A stretch of 64,000 bases of DNA, taken from positions 257,160 through 321,159 of the forward strand of contig CAUYUJ010014196.1 in NCBI GenBank assembly GCA_963575745.1, read 5' to 3'. Within the stretch, counting starts at the first letter, position 1, and each line of letters opens with the position of its first letter. A model generated the notes under the pieces. The model searched no databases and was not told the origin of the DNA. It saw only the letters and a program-made list of their open reading frames with translations. Positions 41,856-52,302 of the stretch are shown piece by piece. Source of the DNA: Prorocentrum cordatum. Lineage: Eukaryota > Sar > Dinophyceae > Prorocentrales > Prorocentraceae. Position numbers and translations under genes: made by a program.

Positions 41856-42159
41856 GGGGCGTCAACTACCGCAAGCTCTCGGCGCCCTGACGGCCGCCTG
41901 CCGCGGGCGCGCTGGCCTTCACGCGGGCGGAACCTCCTGCGAAGAAGCGAGGTGGAAATGTGGTGCTCGCGGGTCCTCCAGTGTATTGTCTTTTGTCCTT
42001 CCTGTTCCCTCGTGTTGAGGACCCTCCCTCGTTTTATGATGTATTATTCAATCTCCCCATCCTCCTGCTCCATCGTAGGTGCTGCCCCTCTCTTTCTTGC
42101 TCCTGCTCATCATCCAGCCTCTTCGTCTGCTTTTTTCCAATGGTTATTGCCGTTATTCC

Positions 42160-42215
42160 TGCCTCTCTCTCTCTGTCCTCTTCCCCTCTCTCTCTCTCTG
42201 TCTCTATCTTTCTAT
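42160..42215 (+). repeat. CT-rich tract
   Basis: (CT)n interrupted by CCTT and TATCT; the first of several such tracts up to 43190. Confidence 0.85.
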
Positions 42216-42867
42216 CTCTCCTCATCCTACCTCATCCTTGCAATCTATCTCTAAGACAATCGCCTCGTGGGCTTCAGGCCGTCAGTTAGATCATCTTGGA
42301 TCGGGATTTCGGCATCCCTGGCGTAAAGGGGGCGCTTGGTAAAAGGAGTCATCCTTCTTCCCAGGCAGTGTCTGCATTTCGTGTTTGTTGCTTGCCTTGT
42401 TTAAGCCATTTGGGTGGCATGTCCTGGTCTTGGCCCAGGGGCCGCCCCTTGGCGCCTCGCGGGCGCCCGCTCGATCTCACGCCCGAAGCAGCACCAACAA
42501 GTTTCAGAGGAGATGATCGTCTTTTATTCCTTGTTTTGCCGATCGGCGCGGGCCCTCGCCCCCCCCCCCCCCAATGGAGTAAGATCTTGGCTGTGTTTGG
42601 CGCCTGTTTCAAGCAGGTAGAGTCTCCCCCATAGGGCGCACTGCTGCAAACAGTCGCGTTAAGCAGAGGTCCGAAGCCAGACCCCCCGCCTTCCCCCCTC
42701 CCTTCCGCCCAATGTCGAAACGCCGGACAAGAACACGTTCACGAGTGATAAGCTTGCCTGTCGCAGGTCGGTGTCTTTGGCCTTCCTGGTTCGCCTGGCG
42801 ATGCTTCGATTCGGCCTGCGGCTGCCGCAGCGTTGACTCGATACTTGATGGACGCCCTCTTTTTTGT

Positions 42868-43195
42868 CTCTCTCTCTCTCTCCCCCATATCTCTCTCCCT
42901 CCTGTTCTTTTCATCTCTCTATATTTCGCCCTCTTTCTCTCTCTCTCTGGCACTCTTTCTCTTTCTCTCGCTCTCTCTCTCTCTCTCTTTCTCTTTCTCC
43001 CTCTCTCTCTCTCTCTCTCTCCTTTTCGTTATGTCTCTCTCTCTCTCTCGCCCTCGGTCTCCCTCTCTCCGTTTCTATATCTCTCTTTCTCGTTATCGTT
43101 ATCCCTCTCTCTCTCTTGTTCGATGGATGTCTTAATGCAGTGCTGCTGTTGTTGTGTTTTTTTTATCTCTCTCTCTCTCTCTTTCTCTCCCTCCA
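42868..43195 (+). repeat. (CT)n compound tract
   Basis: CTCTCT runs with TTTC and CCCT interruptions at 42868-43120 and 43166-43195. Confidence 0.93.
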
Positions 43196-43221
43196 CCCTG
43201 ATAGAACAGCTCGGGATGAGG

Positions 43222-43480
43222 GGCGAGGAGGTGGAGGAGGAGGAGGAGGAGGAGAAGAGGAAGAGGAGGAGACGGAGGAGGAGTTGGATGGGAGGAGGAG
43301 GAGGAGGAGCAGGAGGAGGAGGCGGAGGAGGAGGAGGAGAAGGAGGAGTTGGAGGAGGAGAAGGATGAGGAGAAGGAGGAGTTGGAGGAGGCGGAGGAGG
43401 CGGAGGAGGAGGAGTTGGAGAAGGAGGAGTTGGAGAAGGAGGAGTTGGAGGAGGCGGAGGAGGAGGATGAGCAGCAGAGA
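43222..43480 (+). repeat. GGA/GTT-GGA homopurine-biased tract
   Basis: GAG triplets punctuated by regular 'gaggagttggag' units, which gives a higher-order period. Confidence 0.93.
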
Positions 43481-43603
43481 GAAGGGACGCGCGGGCAGCC
43501 CCTGGGGTGGTGCAGGACTGTGCCGCCTGCACCCACCAGAGGTGCGGGGGCCGCTGGCAAGGAAGCTCAAGAGAGAGAGAGAGAGAGAGCCTGCAAGGGC
43601 CAC

Positions 43604-43681
43604 CTCCAGGAGGAGGAGAGGGAGGAGGAGGAGGAGGAGGAGGAGGAGGAGGAGGAGGAGGAGGAGGAGGGGGAGGAGGAG
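43604..43681 (+). repeat. GGA tract (5' border of cassette beta copy 1)
   Basis: Pure GAG triplets ending 'ggagaaggacaagctagg'. Confidence 0.93.
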
Positions 43682-44221
43682 AAGGACAAGCTAGGTGCGC
43701 TCGCGTCATATCTGACATCCTACCCCTCCCTCCCATCCCGTACCATTGTGCAGATCCCCTCTCTACTCGCTCAGTCGGATGTCGAGCAGGGCAATGATGG
43801 GTACGCGATGCATTGTAGAGCACAGCATGGCATGGCGTAGAAGAGCACCGCAAAGCGTAGTATCAACCTAGCATTGCAGTGCATGCCGTGGTATGGCACG
43901 GGAAATGACGCCAGCGCTGCAGCGGGAGCAGGAGTCGAAACGAGCGGAAGCGCGGAAATGAGGCCAGCGCTGCAGCGGGAGCACGATTCGGAACGAGCGG
44001 AAGCACGGAAATGAGGCCAGCGCTGCAGCGGGAGCACGATTCGGAACGAGCGTGGCCCGAAAATGAGGCCGGCGCCTCAGCGAGAGCAGCATTTTGAAAA
44101 AATGCAGGCGAAAACACAACTCCAGGGAAACCTGTGTGTAAAAAACAGTACGCGGGGGGGGCGGACACTCCCAGGCCGTCATCAGGGGAAGAGGGAGAGT
44201 AGTATTCATATTGAGTAATTG
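43682..44221 (+). repeat. GGA-flanked cassette beta, copy 1
   Basis: Order of parts: 'gacaagctaggtgcgctcgc', 'cagtcggatgtcgagcaggg', an 'agcatggcatggcgta' region, then an array of 53-bp units ('aatgaggccagcgctgcag', 'cgggagcacgattcggaac') at about 43905-44090, then 'gagtagtattcatattgag' and a GGA tract. Shared with 45010-45650 and 47898-48612. Not coding. Confidence 0.9.
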
Positions 44222-44777
44222 TGGGGGAGCAGGAGGAGGAGGAGGAGGAGGAGGAGGAGGAGGAGGAGGATGAGGAGGAGGAGGAGGAGGAGGAGGAGGA
44301 GGAGGGAGGAGGAGGAGGAGGAGGAGGAGGAGGAGGAGGAGAGGAGGGAGGAGGAGGAGGAGGAGGAGGAGGAGGAGGAGGAGGGGGAGGAGGGGGAGGA
44401 GGACGAGGAGGAGGAGTAAGAGGAGAGGAGGACGAGGAGGAGGAGGAGGAGGAGGAGGAGGGGGAGAAGGAGGTGGGGGAAGAGGAGGAGAAGGAGGGGG
44501 AGGAGGAGGAGGAGGAGGAGGGGGAGGAGGGGGAGGAGGACGAGGAGGAGGAGTAAGAGGAAGAGGACGAGGACGAGGAGGAGGAGGAGGAGGAGGAGGA
44601 GGAGGAGGAGGAGGGGGGGGGAGACGAGGAGGACGAGGAGGAGGAGGGAGGAGGAGGAGGAGGAGGAGGAGAGGAGGAGGAGGAGGAGGAGGAGGAGAGG
44701 AGGAGGAGGAGGAGGAGGAGGAGGAGGAGGAGGAGGAGGAGGAGGAGGAGGAGGAGGAGGAGGAGGAGGAGGAGGAT
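44222..44777 (+). repeat. Very long GGA homopurine tract
   Basis: About 555 bp that are almost only A and G on this strand, broken by a handful of C and T (gcagg, gatgag, gacgagg, gtaaga). The longest tract in the window and internally mirror-symmetric. Confidence 0.97.
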
Positions 44778-45009
44778 GGGGAGAGGCTCTCGATGAGGTG
44801 CTCGCTGCAGCACGGCGGCGGGAAGCCGATCTAGGCGCGGGGTGCAGGGCCAGAGAGGCTCGCTTTGCGGCCCCCCTGGGCCCCGCTCCTGCGGCCCAGC
44901 GTGGGAGAGCGGGGCGAGGAGGAGGGCCCGGGCGCCCGTCGCCGTGGCTGTCGCGCAGCGTGTCTCCCCAGAGCCCTGGGCCCGTCTTTGTGACGGAGGG
45001 GGGAGGGGA

Positions 45010-45650
45010 GAGGGGGGGATGGCAAGCTAGGTGCGCTCGCTACCGTGGCGTAGATCTCCTCTCTATTCGCACAGTCGGATGTCGTAGCATGGCGCATCAT
45101 TACATGGCACAGCATGGCGTCGAAGACCAACGCGTAGCATGACAGCATGGCGCGGCGACGCCCCAAGGTGTAGAGGCTTGTGCGGCCCCAAAAATCAACG
45201 AATCGACACCGAATGTGTAGTTACCTCCGATGGTTTCTTCGGGAGGCCATTTTCCAGATTTTGGGGCCTATTTGGAAAGACCGAAAACCATGCCGGGGCA
45301 TGGCGCTCGAAATAATGGCGCCAGCGCTGTAGCGGGCGCACGATGCGGAACGAGCGGAAGCGCGGAAATAAGGCCAGCGCTGCAGCGGGAGCACGATTCG
45401 GAATGAGCGGAAGCGCAGGAATGAAGCCAGCGTTGCAGCGGGAGCACGATGCGGAACGAGCGGTCGCCGGAAATTAGGCCAGCGGTTCAGCGAGAGCAGC
45501 ATTCGATAACAAAAACTCAAGCGAAAACCCAACTCGCCTGCGTCCTGCGTGGAAAAACAATACGCGAGGGGGAGCCGAACACTCCGAGACAGATTCCTCC
45601 ATATACTCAGGGGAGAGAGGAGAGTAGTACTCATATTGAGTAATTGTTGA
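45010..45650 (+). repeat. GGA-flanked cassette beta, copy 2
   Basis: Same part order as copy 1 but with a shortened leading part ('caagctaggtgcgctcgc' directly followed by 'cgtggcgtagatctcctctc'). The 53-bp units lie at about 45307-45500. It ends 'tattgagtaattgttgag' before purine-rich sequence. Confidence 0.88.
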
Positions 45651-46050
45651 GGGGGAGGGAGGGTAGGAGGGGGAGGGGAGGGAGGGGAGGATGGGGGAGG
45701 GGGGGTGGGGGGGGGCAAGGGGGGGAGGAGCACTGCGGGGGGATGGCAAGGGGGATGATGAGGGAGGAGTGCCGCGGGAGGGGGGGGGTGGATGGTGAGG
45801 GGGGGAGGGGAGGAGGGGAAGGGGAGGGAGGGGATGAGGGGGAGGGGGGGGCTCACATGGGGGAGGAGAACCTCGGGGGGATGGCGATGGTGCTGATCAT
45901 GGTGATGAGGAAGAGGAGCCTGAGCAAGAAGAGGAAGAGCAAAAAGTTGAGGAGGAGGAGGAGGAGGAGGAGGAGGAGGAAGAGAAGAAGAGGACCAGGA
46001 GCGCAAGAGGAGGAGCATGGACAATACGGGAGGCGGAGGAGGACGGAGGG
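45651..46050 (+). repeat. G-rich homopurine region
   Basis: GGGGGAGG-type sequence rather than regular triplets, becoming GAGGAGG near 45950-46010. Confidence 0.85.
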
Positions 46051-46189
46051 GGGATAGAGCGGAGGTGTACCCAGGGGACGGCCGAAGGCATAGGGTTGGG
46101 CCCCCCCTGACGTTCATTCATGGTCTCGCCGATCGGCGCGGGCCCCCAGCCCCCCCGCCCCCCTCCCCCCCAGGCTTCTTCGGGTCATG

Positions 46190-46570
46190 ATCAAAGTCAC
46201 GGCGGGAGGGTTTCCGCTATTTTCAGCCTCGGGGGGGCCCTTACCTGGCCTCGGGACCGTCCAGAAACGACTCGAGATTGAGAAACCCGTCATGGGGAAG
46301 GTATCGAGACTGCTGGTGGTCGACGTCATGAACAAATCATGACGTCGGAGGTCTGGGCCCATAGACCCGATCTTGGCGGCTTTGGGCGGCTGCATTCGGC
46401 GACAACGAAACTGAAAAAAAACATGGCCGTCCGACGTCGTGTTTTTGTTTGCAGCGTGGCCCCCCAGAGGTCTGGACCCCTCGCCTGCACCAGTTTTCCG
46501 TCCCGAGCAATTTGTGGGAACGGCCCCAGGGCCTGGCGAGGGCCCTCAGATGCCGAAAACGGGCAAGAGC
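46190..46570 (+). repeat. Dispersed GC-rich repeat, longest copy
   Basis: Contains 'gactcgagattgagaaacc', 'atgacgtcggaggtctgggc', 'cgtggccccccagaggtctg' and 'tgccgaaaacgggcaa'; fragments of the same order occur at 9.7, 14.3, 29.6 and 31.1 kb. No conserved ORF. Confidence 0.65.
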
Positions 46571-46814
46571 CTTCCGTCGTCAGTTGTTTGGCAGCGAGGG
46601 GACGTCAGGGGCCGGGGGTCTCTCCACCCTATCGTCGGGGGGAGTTCTTGCGTGGGTGCAGAGGCGGGTGCCCCCCTGGGCAAGCGCCGGAGGCGGCGGG
46701 ACTGCCTGCGCATCGGCTTCCGCGCCATCGACAAGATGGTGCGCTCCTCGTTCTGTACCGCTTCGCTCCCCTTCCTGGAGGAGGAGGAGGAGGAGGAGGA
46801 GGAGGAGGAGAAGG

Positions 46815-47406
46815 ATGACGCTGCTGCTGATGAGGATAGTGGTGTCGATGCTGATGATGACGATGACGATAACGCTTGCCTGTGATGACAAGGACGGTTA
46901 TGACGATGGTGGTGATTGTGGTTGTAATGATGATTGTGATGGTGATGGTGATGATGGTAATGACGGTGGTGCTAATGGTTATGCCATTCGTATATGATGA
47001 TGGTGATGATGCGTGTGGCGATGGTGATGATGATTTTGCTGGTGCTGCTGAACACAATGACGATGCGCATGATGCGAATTAGGATGCTGATACAGATGAT
47101 GCTGATGCTGCTGCTGATGATGATGATGCTGATGCTGATGATGACGATGAGGCTGATGCTGCTGCTGATGATGCTGATACTGATGGTGATGCTGATGCTG
47201 ATGTTGATGCTGTTCATGAGGACGAGGATGATGATGATCATGTGGCTAATCAAGATACGGACGATGATGAAGATGATGATGCTGAGGCTGATGATAATAC
47301 TGATGATGATGATGCTGATGATGATGATTATGATGATGATGGTGACGATCAAGATGTTGAAGATGATGATGGTGATGCTGATTCTGATAATGATGATACT
47401 GCTGCT

Positions 47407-47437
<31 letters not shown>

Positions 47438-47522
47438 ATGAGGGTGATGATGATGATGATGATGATTATGATGATGATGATGACGACGATGATGACGAGT
47501 GCAAGTCGCAGATTGAAGATTG
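46815..47522 (+). repeat. (GAT)n compound tract, about 700 bp
   Basis: GAT/GCT/GGT triplets with a strand-consistent pattern. Poly-Asp and poly-Met frames here are artefacts. Confidence 0.95.
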
Positions 47523-47529
47523 ATCATAT

Positions 47530-47720
47530 TTCGGAAATGGTCGGGCGAGGAGTAAGAGGAGGACGAGGAGAAGGGAGAGGAGGATGAGGAGCCAACGGCG
47601 GAGGGGAAGGAGGGGAGGAGGGGGGAGGGCCGAGGAGGAAGGGAGACGGATTCCCCCCCTCCTCGCGCCCATCTCTTCGCGGAGGAAGAGGGGGAGGAGA
47701 GGAGGGGCAGCGCAGAGCAG
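47530..47720 (+). repeat. Purine-rich degenerate tract
   Basis: GGAGGAGAGG-type sequence with interruptions, between the GAT tract and cassette beta copy 3. Confidence 0.8.
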
Positions 47721-47897
47721 AACACATCAGAATCTCATGGAGCCTCTGTCCAGGCTAGCTGTCAGGCATAGCAATAAAAGAGGTGAGCTGTACGTCAGTG
47801 GGCTCCCCTGGAGCCGAAGAGACTGGCTAAGGAGGAGGAGGAGGAGGAGGAGGAGGAGGAGGAGGAGGCGGGAGGAGGGAGGAGGGAGAGGGGGGAG

Positions 47898-48612
47898 GGA
47901 CAAGCTAGGTGCGCTCGCGTCATATCTGACGCCTTTCCCCTCCCTCCCATCCCTTACCATGGTATAGATCTCCTCTCTATTCGCACAGTCGGATGTCGAG
48001 CAGGGCAGTGATCCCGAGAGGGTGCGCGACGCATCGTAGAGCACGGCATAGCAGGGCGTAGACGAGCACGGCAGAGTGCAGTATGTCATAGCATGGCGTG
48101 GCGTTGCGTAGTGAAGCACTGTACCACAAAGCATTGCAACGCAAAGAATGGCATCGCACAGCGTCACGAAAAAAGAATATGGCATTGCATGGCGTTGAAG
48201 ATCAAAGCATAGCATGGCATAGCATGGCGTGGCACTGCGTAGTCAAGCATCGCGTATCCTTGCGTTGCATGCCGTGGCATGGCACTGGAAATAATGACGC
48301 CAGCGCTGCAGCGGGCTCACGATTCGGAACGAGCGGAAGCGCAGAAATGATGCCAGCGCTGCAGCGGGAGCACGATTCTGAACGAGCGGACGCGCGGAAA
48401 TGAGGCCAGCGCTACAGCGGGAGCACGATTCGGAACGAGCGGAAGCCCGAAATGAGGCCAGCGCTTCAGCGGAAACAGCATTTTGAACAAAAATCTAGCG
48501 AAAACCCAACTCCCGGGATTTTATTAAGAAAAAAAACGCGCAGGGGGGCCGAACATCTCGGACGTCATCAGGGGAGAGAGGAGAGTAGTATTCATAGTGT
48601 GTAATTGTGAAG
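47898..48612 (+). repeat. GGA-flanked cassette beta, copy 3
   Basis: The longest copy; its first 110 bp are nearly identical to copy 1. A 'gcatagcatggcgtgg' low-complexity zone runs to about 48280. The 53-bp units ('gctgcagcgggagcacgatt') lie at 48293-48490. Ends 'tattcatagtgtgtaattg'. A GGA tract (about 47830-47897) precedes it and another (48613-48720) follows. Confidence 0.9.
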
Positions 48613-49053
48613 GGAGGAGGAAGGACGGAGCAGGGAGGAAGGAGGAAGGAGGATGAGGAAATGGAGGAGCAGGAGGAGGAGGAGCAGGATGAGGAGGAGG
48701 AGGAGGAGGAGGAGGACGAATGCAATTCTGTCCTGGACAGGGCCCAGGCCCAGGTTTCCTTTTTAGCGGTTCTCTTCTACTGGATGAACCGGTCCCCCTA
48801 TGCCATGCTCGGAGCTGGCGGCTCTTTTGCCCGAGGATGTCTGCGGCGAAGCCCTGGTTTCGCATAATGTGCTGAGGATGTCTCAGGTGAAGCCTCGTTT
48901 TGTAGAGGTTGATGAGTTCTCGAGCAAAACGCTTGTTCTGCAGAGTTTGTTGGGGATGTCTTCAGCGAAGCGCTTGTTTTCTCGTGTCTAGGTCGCCCAC
49001 AGGGATATCTAAGATGAGATCGTCGGCCTCTCTCGCGAGACGTTGGTGCGCGG

Positions 49054-49374
49054 ATGGGGTCATCTGACATGCATCATGCGCCCGCTTACGTGGCACGTGC
49101 TTTTGCGTGTCTTGGCCACCCAGCAGGGATCCTCTTGTCTCAGCGTTTCGGTCCGTTCATTGTCGTTGCGTTCCGCCTCGGTTGGAAGTCGTCCCTTCTG
49201 GGCTCGTCCTGTTTCGGAACCGAATCGGGTCTTGAGCTCGAGTTGGTTGTGCGACCCGCCCACTTCGATTGCAACCAACTCTGGGCGAGCTATGCATCCA
49301 GGCAGCTCGAGCTTAAATGCCAGATCAGTTCGGTCAGGATTCGGATGCCAAGGGTGACCTTGTCCACAACGTGA
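49054..49374 (+). CDS. Unrecognised ORF, tandem copy 1
   Basis: 106 codons. Its last 85 or so residues align with the end of the next ORF: 'RFGPFIVVAFRLG', 'SGLELELVVRPAHFDC', 'LWASYASRQLELK', 'SSVRIRMPR', stop at the equivalent position. Many differences between the copies fall in third codon positions of this frame, which hints at past coding constraint. The opposite strand is also open but less well conserved. No family recognised; no signal peptide or membrane segment. Confidence 0.4.
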   Translation: MGSSDMHHAPAYVARAFACLGHPAGILLSQRFGPFIVVAFRLGWKSSLLGSSCFGTESGLELELVVRPAHFDCNQLWASYASRQLELKCQISSVRIRMPRVTLSTT

Positions 49375-49396
49375 TGGAACACGGAGCAAATTAAGT

Positions 49397-49921
49397 TTGA
49401 ATGACACAGCACAGCTCAACAAACCACGGATCAGTCGCAATGTGTGCCAGGATCGCGGCTTTGGAGGCGCATCCTTGGCAATGTACGAGGGGTTCTTGGC
49501 CCTCGGAGTTCGGCTTCCCCTGCAGGAGACGCCATGGGGTTTCAGGAGGGTGAGCCGACACGTATTCGGCTCGTCCCAGTCTTGGCTTGTTTTGCCCCCA
49601 CTCTGTTGGGGGGGTCGGTCTGGCCCTCGTCTCGCTACGCATTGCTTCAGTTCGTCCTGTCTCAATTCTTCACGTCTCGGTTCGCCGCGTTTCGGTCCGC
49701 CCACAGTTGGTCCGTTTCGCCTCGGTTCGGATTCGTCCCTGCTGGATTCGCCCCGCTTCGGAATTGCATCGGATCTTGAGCTCGAGCTGGTTGAGCGCCC
49801 CGCACGCTTTGATTGCACCCATCTGTGGGCGAGCTATGCGCTCAGGCAGCTTGAGCTGAAGACGCAGTTCAGTTCGGTCACGGTCCGGATGCCTAGAACG
49901 ATTTGGTCCGCAACGCAATAA
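49397..49921 (+). CDS. Unrecognised ORF, tandem copy 2
   Basis: 174 codons. The C-terminal half is the paralogue of the preceding ORF ('SDLELELVERPARFDC', 'LWASYALRQLELK', 'SSVTVRMPR'). The N-terminal half has no partner in copy 1. It may be an exon of a larger gene or part of a decayed repeat; function unknown. Confidence 0.4.
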   Translation: MNDTAQLNKPRISRNVCQDRGFGGASLAMYEGFLALGVRLPLQETPWGFRRVSRHVFGSSQSWLVLPPLCWGGRSGPRLATHCFSSSCLNSSRLGSPRFGPPTVGPFRLGSDSSLLDSPRFGIASDLELELVERPARFDCTHLWASYALRQLELKTQFSSVTVRMPRTIWSATQ

Positions 49922-49924
49922 AGC

Positions 49925-51144
49925 GAAACGCAGTTCTTCGCGGTATGACACATCTCAACTCAGCATGGCAGAGCACAGCACAGCCCCTGGCACGGTACAT
50001 GACGATCGATACCTTCAGCATCGCAATTATCATTCGCCCATGTTTCCATACATAACATTTCTACGTTCCTTGCAAAGTTCTTGGGTCGACCATGTTTGTT
50101 TCACGAAAACACATGTTTGGTTCTTCAGAGGCTTCTGGACGCCTCCAGGGGCATTTAGGAGACTCTCAGAGACTTTCTGATGCCCCCTTCGTGTCTCTTT
50201 CAGATGTCAACCATTGACGTCCGCCTCCGCCTGCAGGCCACACAGATGATCGGTGATATCGACACCTCCAGTTTCCCTACACATGAACTGGTAACCGGGG
50301 CCTCTACACGAGGAGGTCGGGGGCAGGTTCAGCGGGTTGTTCACCCAGTCTTGTGAAGCCCTGGGGTTCATTTTAAGAAGCCGCCCAAGGATGCCATAGG
50401 AAGTCGGCCCCGCGATCCCCACCGGATCTGGAGTTGCGGAGAGGCTCCTCCAGTCGCTAAGAACGTCGGACTGAGTCCGCCTGCGTGTGCACCAATCGGC
50501 TGGCACCGACGCGGGCCCCCCAGGATCTCGACCCGTTCCCAAGGGCCGGCTTTTCAATTCGAGCCGTTCGTCTGACGGCCCCACGGGCCCGAGTAGCCTA
50601 ACAAAAAGCTCACCGCCACGATGTGTGTTGGCTGCGCTGCGTGGGTCTGGGGTCAGGAGAGCCTTGTGTGTCCTTGGGCCCTTTCATGTGGGTGCGCGCT
50701 GACCCCGGCCCGCCCACGGGCTCGCATCCACGGCCTCGCGGGGCAGGCCCCTGGGCCGCGGCCCGGTGGACACACGGCGTCTGCTGTGGCGGAGCCCCCG
50801 CGCGGGTCCACGGCATCGTGCCAGTTGCCATCTGGAGGACCGGCATAGTCGCAGGAGCACCGCCGAGAGGCACCGAGGTTGGGTGCAAGCCCGCCTTCTT
50901 GTGAACCACTGCCAGCACCACCACCACCGCGTCGTTGTCGTCGTCTGCGCCAGCGATCGCCTGGGTATCACTGGCATTTGTGGCGCCAGGCTCTGTCGGG
51001 TCATCTGGTAGCGCGGCAGCTGGCGGCTGAGAACTTTGATCTCTTTGCTCGCATGGAACAGCCTGGCGCGGACGATCAGCTTGAGGGGTGTTGTGGATAT
51101 TAACTCCCACTGGCAACTGGAAGCGAATCGTGCCTTGCATTCGT
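49925..51144. other. No supported gene
   Basis: A 181-codon minus frame (50610-51155) and several plus frames overlap. A plus-strand fragment ending 'AAENFDLFARMEQPGADD' (51020-51080) looks exon-like but has no recognised family. Confidence 0.4.
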
Positions 51145-51166
51145 TCCGTAGCCATTTTGGCTCAAG
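51145..51166 (+). other. Exact dinoflagellate spliced-leader (DinoSL) relic
   Basis: 22 of 22 nt agree with the DinoSL consensus, from 'tccgtagccatttt' to 'ggctcaag'. The next bases are 'gccgag', not a GT donor, so this is not an SL RNA gene. Known DinoSL relics mark loci where a trans-spliced mRNA was reverse-transcribed and re-inserted. A retrocopied gene should start just downstream. Confidence 0.9.
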
Positions 51167-51190
51167 GCCGAGCGGGGCCCGAGCTTGGCG

Positions 51191-51268
51191 ATGGCCCGCG
51201 CGGCCCAGGCGCAGTTCCACACGGCCGCAGCACACCAGCCATACACGCACACTGGCCCTTCACTCTAG
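51191..51268 (+). CDS. Short ORF directly downstream of the SL relic
   Basis: The first ATG after the relic, 25 nt from its end, opens a 25-codon frame (MARAAQAQFHTAAAHQ then a short tail) closed by TAG at 51266-51268. It could be the start of a retrocopied gene broken by mutation, or a short upstream frame. Downstream sequence is a (CTG)n run followed by GC-rich sequence open in all frames, so the continuation cannot be fixed. Confidence 0.3.
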   Translation: MARAAQAQFHTAAAHQPYTHTGPSL

Positions 51269-51296
51269 CGACTCCTGGCGCCATTCTGCCCCGCGG

Positions 51297-51343
<47 letters not shown>
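51297..51343 (+). repeat. (CTG)n microsatellite
   Basis: About 15 pure CTG triplets; poly-Leu, poly-Ala or poly-Cys on this strand depending on frame. Confidence 0.97.
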
Positions 51344-51347
<4 letters not shown>

Positions 51348-52125
51348 GCTTCGGCCTCCGCGGCGGCTCCAGCGACCGCGCGCTCTTCGGCACCGGCGAG
51401 GGGCCCCTCTGGCAGGCCGCTCGCCACCGAGACCCACCCGGGGCCCCGCCCGCGGCGGCTGCGGGAGCCCTGGCCCTGAGCGGTGGGCCCCCAGCGTGGG
51501 CCCCCAGCGCCCGCGGCGGCAGGCGGAGGGCCGGGGCAGAGCGCGGGGCTGCGCATGTGCCGCAGCTCCGCTGGCCCCGGCGCAGGCGCCGGCGGCGACA
51601 GGCGGAGGAGGGCCGGGGCAGGGCGGAGGAGGGCCAGCGGGGGCCGCAGCTCCGCAGGCCCTGGCGCCGGCGCCAGCGCCGGCGGCAGGTGGCTCATGCC
51701 AGCGGCAGTCCGGGCAGAGCGCTTTGGTGTCTGCTCTGGCCAGCGGAACTGTGGCTGGTGCTGCGGGAGCAGCTGGAATCACCGGTAGGAGCGGGAGGCC
51801 TCCTCGCGAGGACGTCGCAGATGCTCACGTGGGCAAGGCAGGGGTCTTCTCGCATTCTTGGAAGATCAAGTTAGTGGAGAGAAAAAACAGGCGCATCAAT
51901 GTCGAGAGGACCGCGACACGGCCGCCTTGGCTTCTGAGGCTTCTTGCGCGTGGGAACCTACGTTCATGCAAAATTTGGCGCGGCGACAAAAAGGGTTGGA
52001 TGGCGCAAGTTTCTTTCATCGTGCAGAGGATTATGTCGGCGTGCTCATACCACCTCCGGAAAGCGGGCCGCTGTTATAACATCAAGCGACATTAACGATA
52101 TGATGCCGCTTGATGCGGAAGGCGA

Positions 52126-52302
52126 GTGCGCTGCTTCTGGAGCGATGTGTCTTCGCAGGCCTTTCCAAAAGGCTGTGGATCCCATTTCGTCCACGATTAC
52201 GAGCACTATGTTTCAATCCTGCTTAAGGTGCTGGCCAAAGACCCGAGCTGGCAGCTCTTTGTCATCCGCAGTGAGAACCGCTGGGATGACTTCAGTCAAA
52301 CT
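52126..52302 (+). CDS. Possible exon of an unrecognised gene
   Basis: One frame carries a varied, globular-looking sequence ('FPKGCGSHFVHDYEHYVSIL', 'LKVLAKDPSWQLFVIRSEN', 'RWDDFSQ') that contrasts with the low-complexity sequence on both sides. It dissolves into the 'cctcctgg' minisatellite just after 52302. A donor could be 'cttca|gtcaaac'. The family was not recognised and no partner exon was found. Confidence 0.4.

Noticed and set aside
43905-44090. 53-bp direct repeats as a CRISPR array
   Set aside because: The units are contiguous with no unique spacers, and the context is eukaryotic.
50610-51155. 181-codon minus ORF starting inside the complement of the spliced-leader relic
   Set aside because: The ATG is a by-product of the leader sequence and the product shows no known motif.
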